Assembly: GCA_029240815.1 (NCBI GenBank)
Contig: JARDZO010000183.1
Coordinates: forward strand, 1-17,877
DNA from: Brevibacillus sp.
GTDB taxonomy: Bacteria; Bacillota; Bacilli; Brevibacillales; Brevibacillaceae
Reading direction: 5' to 3'
Length of the DNA: 17,877 nucleotides
Made by a program: the position numbers and the translations under genes. Of the stretch, positions 14,013-17,877 are shown piece after piece. Position 1 is the first letter of the stretch, and each line of letters starts with the position of its first letter. The notes under the pieces are model-generated. The model was not told the origin of the DNA, made no database searches, and was given only the letters and a program-made list of their open reading frames with translations.

Positions 14013-14330
14013 TTAATATTTGTTGAACATCATGATCCAGATGGAACCGCCAATGATCGTAACGACGATCACAAGACCCAGGATCAGTGTCTGAACGTTG
14101 TAGCGCGGCTTTTCTCCCTCGCGAATGTGCATGAAGAAGAACAACTGAACGACGAATTGCAGGATCGCCATCACCAGAATGGTAAGCACCAGTGCGGTTT
14201 TTTCGAGCATATTGTTCATGACCAGCACCAGTGGAATAATGGTGAGCACAATCGACAGGATAAAGCCGATTACATAGGACTTGAGCGATCCGTGATTGTG
14301 ATGATCTCCATGGTTTTCATGTTGTGTCAT
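14013..14330 (-). CDS. qoxD: Quinol oxidase subunit IV (QoxD)
   Basis: A 105-residue subunit IV of the aa3-type quinol oxidase. Three hydrophobic spans (about 18-40, 45-67 and 82-101) follow a His-rich N-terminus (five His in the first 13 residues). It fits the small COX4/CyoD-like family, and its position as last gene after qoxC agrees. It helps assemble the complex and is not catalytic. Start ATG; the ribosome binding site GGGGGTGA lies within the end of qoxC, and only one base separates the qoxC stop from this start, so translation is coupled. Confidence 0.94.
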   Translation of the reverse strand: MTQHENHGDHHNHGSLKSYVIGFILSIVLTIIPLVLVMNNMLEKTALVLTILVMAILQFVVQLFFFMHIREGEKPRYNVQTLILGLVIVVTIIGGSIWIMMFNKY

Positions 14331-14331
14331 C

Positions 14332-14946
14332 TTACATCACCCCCATCAGGTAGACGACTGTGAAGAGGAAGATCCACACAACGTCCAGGAAGTGCCAGTA
14401 CAAGCTCAGGTTGGTCACTTTGCGGCGAGTTACCGGTGTAATACCACGGCGTTTCAACTGAACCATCAACGCGACCATCCAGAACAAACCGACCGAAACG
14501 TGAAGTCCGTGCGTACCGACAAGCGTAAAGAACGCGGACCAGAAAGCACTTGTTGCCATGGTTGCACCTTCATGCATCAAATGCGTAAATTCATTGATCT
14601 CCAGTACTACGAAGCCCAGACCCAGTACAGCAGTTACGGCCAGCCAAGAAATCATTTCTTTTACTTTCCCTTTGTTCATAGCAAGGACAGCCAAACCGCT
14701 CGTAAAGCTACTGGTCAACAGGATAAAGGTCGAAGCGATGATCCCTGGAAGTTCAAACAATTCTTTCCCTGTCGGCCCCCCTGCGTAGCTGTTCATCAAC
14801 ACCGCATAAGTGGCAAACAACGAACCGAATAAGATACAGTCAGTCACAACGAAGATCCAGAATCCTAGTACTTTTAATTGTTCATGCTCTTCATGGCCAT
14901 GTTCATGATCGTGCGCTCCATGACTGTGGTCGTGTTGAGTCGTCAT
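14332..14946 (-). CDS. qoxC: Quinol oxidase subunit III (QoxC)
   Basis: A 204-residue subunit III, the same length as B. subtilis QoxC. Five membrane spans carry the typical LGFWIFVVTDCILFGSLFATY, EINEFTHLMHEGA, TSAFWSAFFTLVGTHGLHV and LYWHFLDVVWIFLFT segments (spans begin near residues 29, 65, 98, 132 and 180). The first 23 residues contain eight histidines, which is unusual and suggests metal binding. It stabilises subunit I in the membrane. ATG start with GGGGAGGG 7 nt upstream. Lies between qoxB (66 nt upstream) and qoxD (1 nt downstream). Confidence 0.96.
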   Translation of the reverse strand: MTTQHDHSHGAHDHEHGHEEHEQLKVLGFWIFVVTDCILFGSLFATYAVLMNSYAGGPTGKELFELPGIIASTFILLTSSFTSGLAVLAMNKGKVKEMISWLAVTAVLGLGFVVLEINEFTHLMHEGATMATSAFWSAFFTLVGTHGLHVSVGLFWMVALMVQLKRRGITPVTRRKVTNLSLYWHFLDVVWIFLFTVVYLMGVM

Positions 14947-15012
14947 TAGTAAACCCTCCCCAGTGAAGCCTCCGTGCTGCGCACTTCCTCCACTGGTACG
15001 TAATAATCCGTA

Positions 15013-16860
15013 TCATATTGGAAGGAACGTGCCCACATGCACAAATCCGACCAAGAAGAAGAAGATGGACATAATAAACGGAATACCGGAGTTTTTCGGC
15101 ATATGGATCGGTTCCAAATGCGCCGGTTCTTCTTTAAACGTACCATTTGCTTTTGCTTCTTTTGTCAGCCACCAGTCATCGGCACCTTTCACCGTAGGAA
15201 CGACGGCAAAGTTGTAAAACGGTGCTGGAGAAGGAATCGACCATTCCAGCGTACGCGCATTCCACGGGTCACCCGTTGTATCGCGCTCGCCGTGTTTGAT
15301 GCTGTATGCGATCTGCCATACTTGGAAGATGAAACCGATCCCCATCAAGAATGCCCCAACAGTAGAGATCAGGTTGAGATCTGCCCAACCGCGGTCCCAG
15401 CCGTATGTGTAGTAACGGCGAGTCATACCCATGAAGCCAAGTGCGTATTGCGGCATAAAGCAAACGTAGAAACCGATATTCCAGAACCAGAAGCCCCATT
15501 GTCCGAGCTTTTCATCCAGCTTGAAGCCGAACAGTTTTGGCCACCAGTAGTAGATCCCTGCCAGGTAACCAAACACTACCCCACCGATCAAGACCTGATG
15601 GAAGTGGGCAATCAGGAAGTAACTGTTATGGTATTGATAGTCTGCAGGAGCAACAGCCAGCATGACACCGGTCGCACCACCTACGACAAAGCAAGGGATA
15701 AAGGCGATGGTCCAGAGCATTGGCTGTTTAAAGGATATCCGACCGCGGAACATTGTAAACAACCAGTTGAATATCTTCACCCCGGTCGGGATCGCAATGA
15801 CCATCGTCGATATCGCAAAGAACACAATGACGCTGGCACTTGTACCCATTGTGAAGAAATGGTGAGCCCATGTGAAGAACGATGCAATAGCGATGGCCAT
15901 CAAAGCCCACACCATGGATTTGTAACCAAAAATCGTTTTCTTCGAGAATGTCGCAACGACTTCCGAGAAGATACCAAACGCTGGTACAACTACGATGTAT
16001 ACCTCTGGGTGACCCCACATCCAGATGAGATTGAGGTACATCATCGGGTTACCGCCGCCGCCCATGGTAAAGAAGTGAGCACCTGCGAAACGGTCAAGGA
16101 ACAAGAGAGCAATTGTTACAGTCAAGATTGGGAAAGCAAAGATGATCATGATGCTGCTGGACAGTACAGACCAGCTAAATAATGGCATTTGGGAAAGCTT
16201 CATGCCAGGAGCACGCATTTTCAGAATGGTTACGATGAAGTTAATCCCCGTAGCCAAACTACCTATCCCTGATATCTGTATCCCCCATATCCAGAAGTTC
16301 TGACCCGGACCAGGGCTGAAATCATTTTGTGATAACGGTGGATACGACAACCAACCAGCATCCGGGGAACCCCCGATTACGAACGACAGGTTGAACAGCA
16401 TCGCACCAAACATGAACAGCCAGAAGCTGACTGCATTCAGGAAAGGATAGGCAACATCTCGTGCGCCTAATTGCAGCGGAACCACCATGTTAAACAGACC
16501 AAACATCATCGGCATTGCCATGAACAAGATCATGATCGTACCGTGAGTCGTAAAGATGGCATTGTAGTGATCCGAATGCAGGAACTCTACGTTCGGGAAT
16601 GCCAATTGCAGACGCATCAGCAGGGCGTCGACCCCACCGCGGAACAGCATCAGAAGCGATGCGATCAAGTACATAATCCCGATTCGTTTATGGTCAACGG
16701 TAGTCAGCCATTCACGCCAGAGCCAACCCCATTTTTTATACTTGGTAAGGACAAAGACGATCGCGACCATAGTCAGAGCAATCGAAACGTCTGCACCGTA
16801 AATCAGTGGATCACCAGTAACAAAGAACGTGGATGCAAATTCCTTAAGGTTCTCCCACAC
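15013..16860 (-). CDS. qoxB: Quinol oxidase subunit I (QoxB), heme-copper catalytic subunit
   Basis: A 615-residue catalytic subunit of the aa3-type (A-family) heme-copper oxidase. It reduces oxygen to water with electrons from menaquinol and pumps protons. Ligands visible: His106 (THGT, low-spin heme), His284 with Tyr288 in WGHPEVY (CuB and the cross-linked Tyr), Glu286 of the D-channel in the same motif, His333/His334 in WAHHFF (CuB), and His419/His421 in IAHFHQV (high-spin and low-spin heme). The many membrane spans are as expected; B. subtilis QoxB is slightly longer. GTG start with GGAGGAGG 8 nt upstream, 24 nt after qoxA. All key residues are intact. Confidence 0.98.
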   Translation of the reverse strand: MWENLKEFASTFFVTGDPLIYGADVSIALTMVAIVFVLTKYKKWGWLWREWLTTVDHKRIGIMYLIASLLMLFRGGVDALLMRLQLAFPNVEFLHSDHYNAIFTTHGTIMILFMAMPMMFGLFNMVVPLQLGARDVAYPFLNAVSFWLFMFGAMLFNLSFVIGGSPDAGWLSYPPLSQNDFSPGPGQNFWIWGIQISGIGSLATGINFIVTILKMRAPGMKLSQMPLFSWSVLSSSIMIIFAFPILTVTIALLFLDRFAGAHFFTMGGGGNPMMYLNLIWMWGHPEVYIVVVPAFGIFSEVVATFSKKTIFGYKSMVWALMAIAIASFFTWAHHFFTMGTSASVIVFFAISTMVIAIPTGVKIFNWLFTMFRGRISFKQPMLWTIAFIPCFVVGGATGVMLAVAPADYQYHNSYFLIAHFHQVLIGGVVFGYLAGIYYWWPKLFGFKLDEKLGQWGFWFWNIGFYVCFMPQYALGFMGMTRRYYTYGWDRGWADLNLISTVGAFLMGIGFIFQVWQIAYSIKHGERDTTGDPWNARTLEWSIPSPAPFYNFAVVPTVKGADDWWLTKEAKANGTFKEEPAHLEPIHMPKNSGIPFIMSIFFFLVGFVHVGTFLPI

Positions 16861-16883
16861 TTGGTATTCCTCCTCCCTCTCAC

Positions 16884-17846
16884 CTAGTGATTCATTTTGG
16901 AATGATCCATTCCAGGCATATGGCTCATGTCAGAGCCTTGTTCGATTTCTTTCGTAGCTGCTTCTCCGTCAGGGTCCATGACGTGTTTCATGTCGTGACC
17001 GTGACTGTATTTCTGAACAATCTCTTCAAATAAGCCTTCTGGGAATGCAGAATACATTTTCTCATCTGTCACACCAGGCTTTTTCAATTCATCATAATCT
17101 TGCTTGGACATAGCAGGTGTCGTACCTTTCACTTGCTGTACCCACTGGTCAAACTCATTTTGTGGCTTGGCAACCACTTTGAATTGCATATGAGCAAAGC
17201 CTTCACCGGAGAAGTTCGCGCTAAAGCCTGCGAATTCGCCTGGTGCATCTGCTTGCAGATACAGCTCAGTCGCCATACCGGACATTGCATAAATCTGACC
17301 GCCCAGCTCTGGCACCCAGAACGAGTTCATCGGAGCCTCTGCAGATACTTGGAAATGAATCGGTACGCCAGCTGGAATTTCTAAGTAATTGACAGTCGCG
17401 ATATTTTGATCAGGGTAAGTAAACATCCATTTCCAATCCAAAGCCGTTACCTGAATGGTCATGGGCTTCACTTCTTTATTTGGGTTTTCTTTCAACGCAT
17501 ATGTGTCACGAGCCGTGTAAAAACCCAAAACAGCAATGATGACGATCGGAATTGCCCACCAAATCACTTCAAGGGTCGTATTATGGGCCCATGTCGGTTT
17601 GTAAGGTGCCTTGTTCTCCGGTGTATCGCGATATCGATAAACGATAAATGCGGTAAGCGCGAGAACGGGGACAATTATGATTGCGCACAAAATCACTGAG
17701 ATGATAATGAGATTGTACTGCGTTTCGGCAACGGGTCCTTTCGGATTCAGGACAAGATAATCACTTCCGCATCCCGACAGCAGGACAGTTGCTAGTGCTG
17801 CCAAGACCCAAAAATGAAATTGCCTCAGCATTTTTCCTCCACTCAT
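16884..17846 (-). CDS. qoxA: Quinol oxidase subunit II (QoxA), lipoprotein without CuA
   Basis: A 320-residue subunit II. A lipoprotein signal with Cys26 in LLSGC is followed by two membrane spans (about 45-70 and 88-106) and an extracytoplasmic cupredoxin domain with DWKWMFTYPDQNIATVNYL and SFWVPELGGQIYAM. The CuA ligands (CxxxC and His) of cytochrome c oxidases are absent, with FSGEGFAHMQF in their place; this marks the enzyme as a quinol oxidase. The last 40 residues are rich in His and Met (DMSHMPGMDHSKMNH), possibly copper binding. The frame stays open to a GTG at 17870, but GGAGGG 9 nt before the ATG at 17846 favours that start; ATG 17831 is also possible. First gene of qoxABCD; the operon promoter lies beyond the window. 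Confidence 0.95.
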   Translation of the reverse strand: MSGGKMLRQFHFWVLAALATVLLSGCGSDYLVLNPKGPVAETQYNLIIISVILCAIIIVPVLALTAFIVYRYRDTPENKAPYKPTWAHNTTLEVIWWAIPIVIIAVLGFYTARDTYALKENPNKEVKPMTIQVTALDWKWMFTYPDQNIATVNYLEIPAGVPIHFQVSAEAPMNSFWVPELGGQIYAMSGMATELYLQADAPGEFAGFSANFSGEGFAHMQFKVVAKPQNEFDQWVQQVKGTTPAMSKQDYDELKKPGVTDEKMYSAFPEGLFEEIVQKYSHGHDMKHVMDPDGEAATKEIEQGSDMSHMPGMDHSKMNH

Positions 17847-17877
17847 TCTCCTAATCCCTCCCTCTTTCACACAACAA

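Noticed and set aside
15037..16182. Long plus-strand open frame (381 codons) opposite qoxB.
   Set aside because: It is the antisense shadow of a conserved, high-confidence gene. Its residue composition is not protein-like, and it has no supporting start site.
1..17877. CRISPR arrays, tRNA or rRNA genes.
   Set aside because: No regularly spaced repeats, cloverleaf sequences or rRNA-like stretches were seen by eye on either strand.

Overview
The window looks like a chromosomal segment from an endospore-forming, low-to-mid GC Bacillota, most like Brevibacillus or a close Paenibacillaceae relative. The reasons are strong GGAGG-type ribosome binding sites, frequent GTG and TTG starts, an aa3-type quinol oxidase operon (qoxABCD) without a CuA site, an IS200/IS605-type TnpB unit, and a perfect Bacillus-type cre box. 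The genus is an inference from these features; no search was run. All recognised genes lie on the minus strand, so transcription runs from high to low coordinates.

Right end (13.9-17.9 kb): a complete qoxABCD terminal oxidase operon closed by a strong terminator. Next (13.3-13.9 kb) is a monocistronic GNAT acetyltransferase with its own sigma-A-like promoter. A 367-nt AT-rich spacer (12.96-13.33 kb) follows; it holds a perfect cre box, a possible decayed small gene and the probable promoter of the next operon.

Middle (6.7-13.0 kb): a six-gene catabolic operon. It encodes an amidinotransferase/arginine-deiminase-fold enzyme, a polar amino-acid-type ABC importer (lipoprotein, permease, ATPase), a TrzA/AtzA/MtaD-type aminohydrolase and a YtcJ-type amidohydrolase. 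Tight spacing and overlaps suggest one transcript that imports a small guanidino or N-substituted amino compound and takes it apart hydrolytically. The substrate cannot be read from sequence.

At 4.9-6.65 kb lies a tnpB-only IS200/IS605-type unit whose TnpB keeps the RuvC D-E-D triad but has no cysteine zinc ribbon. It is flanked by two nearly identical 20-nt hairpins and followed by a structured region that probably encodes the guide (omega/re) RNA.

Left part (0-4.9 kb): a half-length thioredoxin-reductase-like flavoprotein gene; a response regulator/histidine kinase operon; a membrane-anchored tandem DJ-1/PfpI protein; a remnant of the 3' end of a second flavoprotein gene with its terminator; and, cut by the window edge, an unknown protein. 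The two-component operon and the DJ-1 gene carry the same direct repeat (TTCAT-N3-GAG-TTCAYAAA) exactly 9 nt upstream of a TAGA(A/G)T -10 box. This points to a small autoregulated regulon that includes the DJ-1 membrane protein, and it is the most interesting unexplained system in the window.
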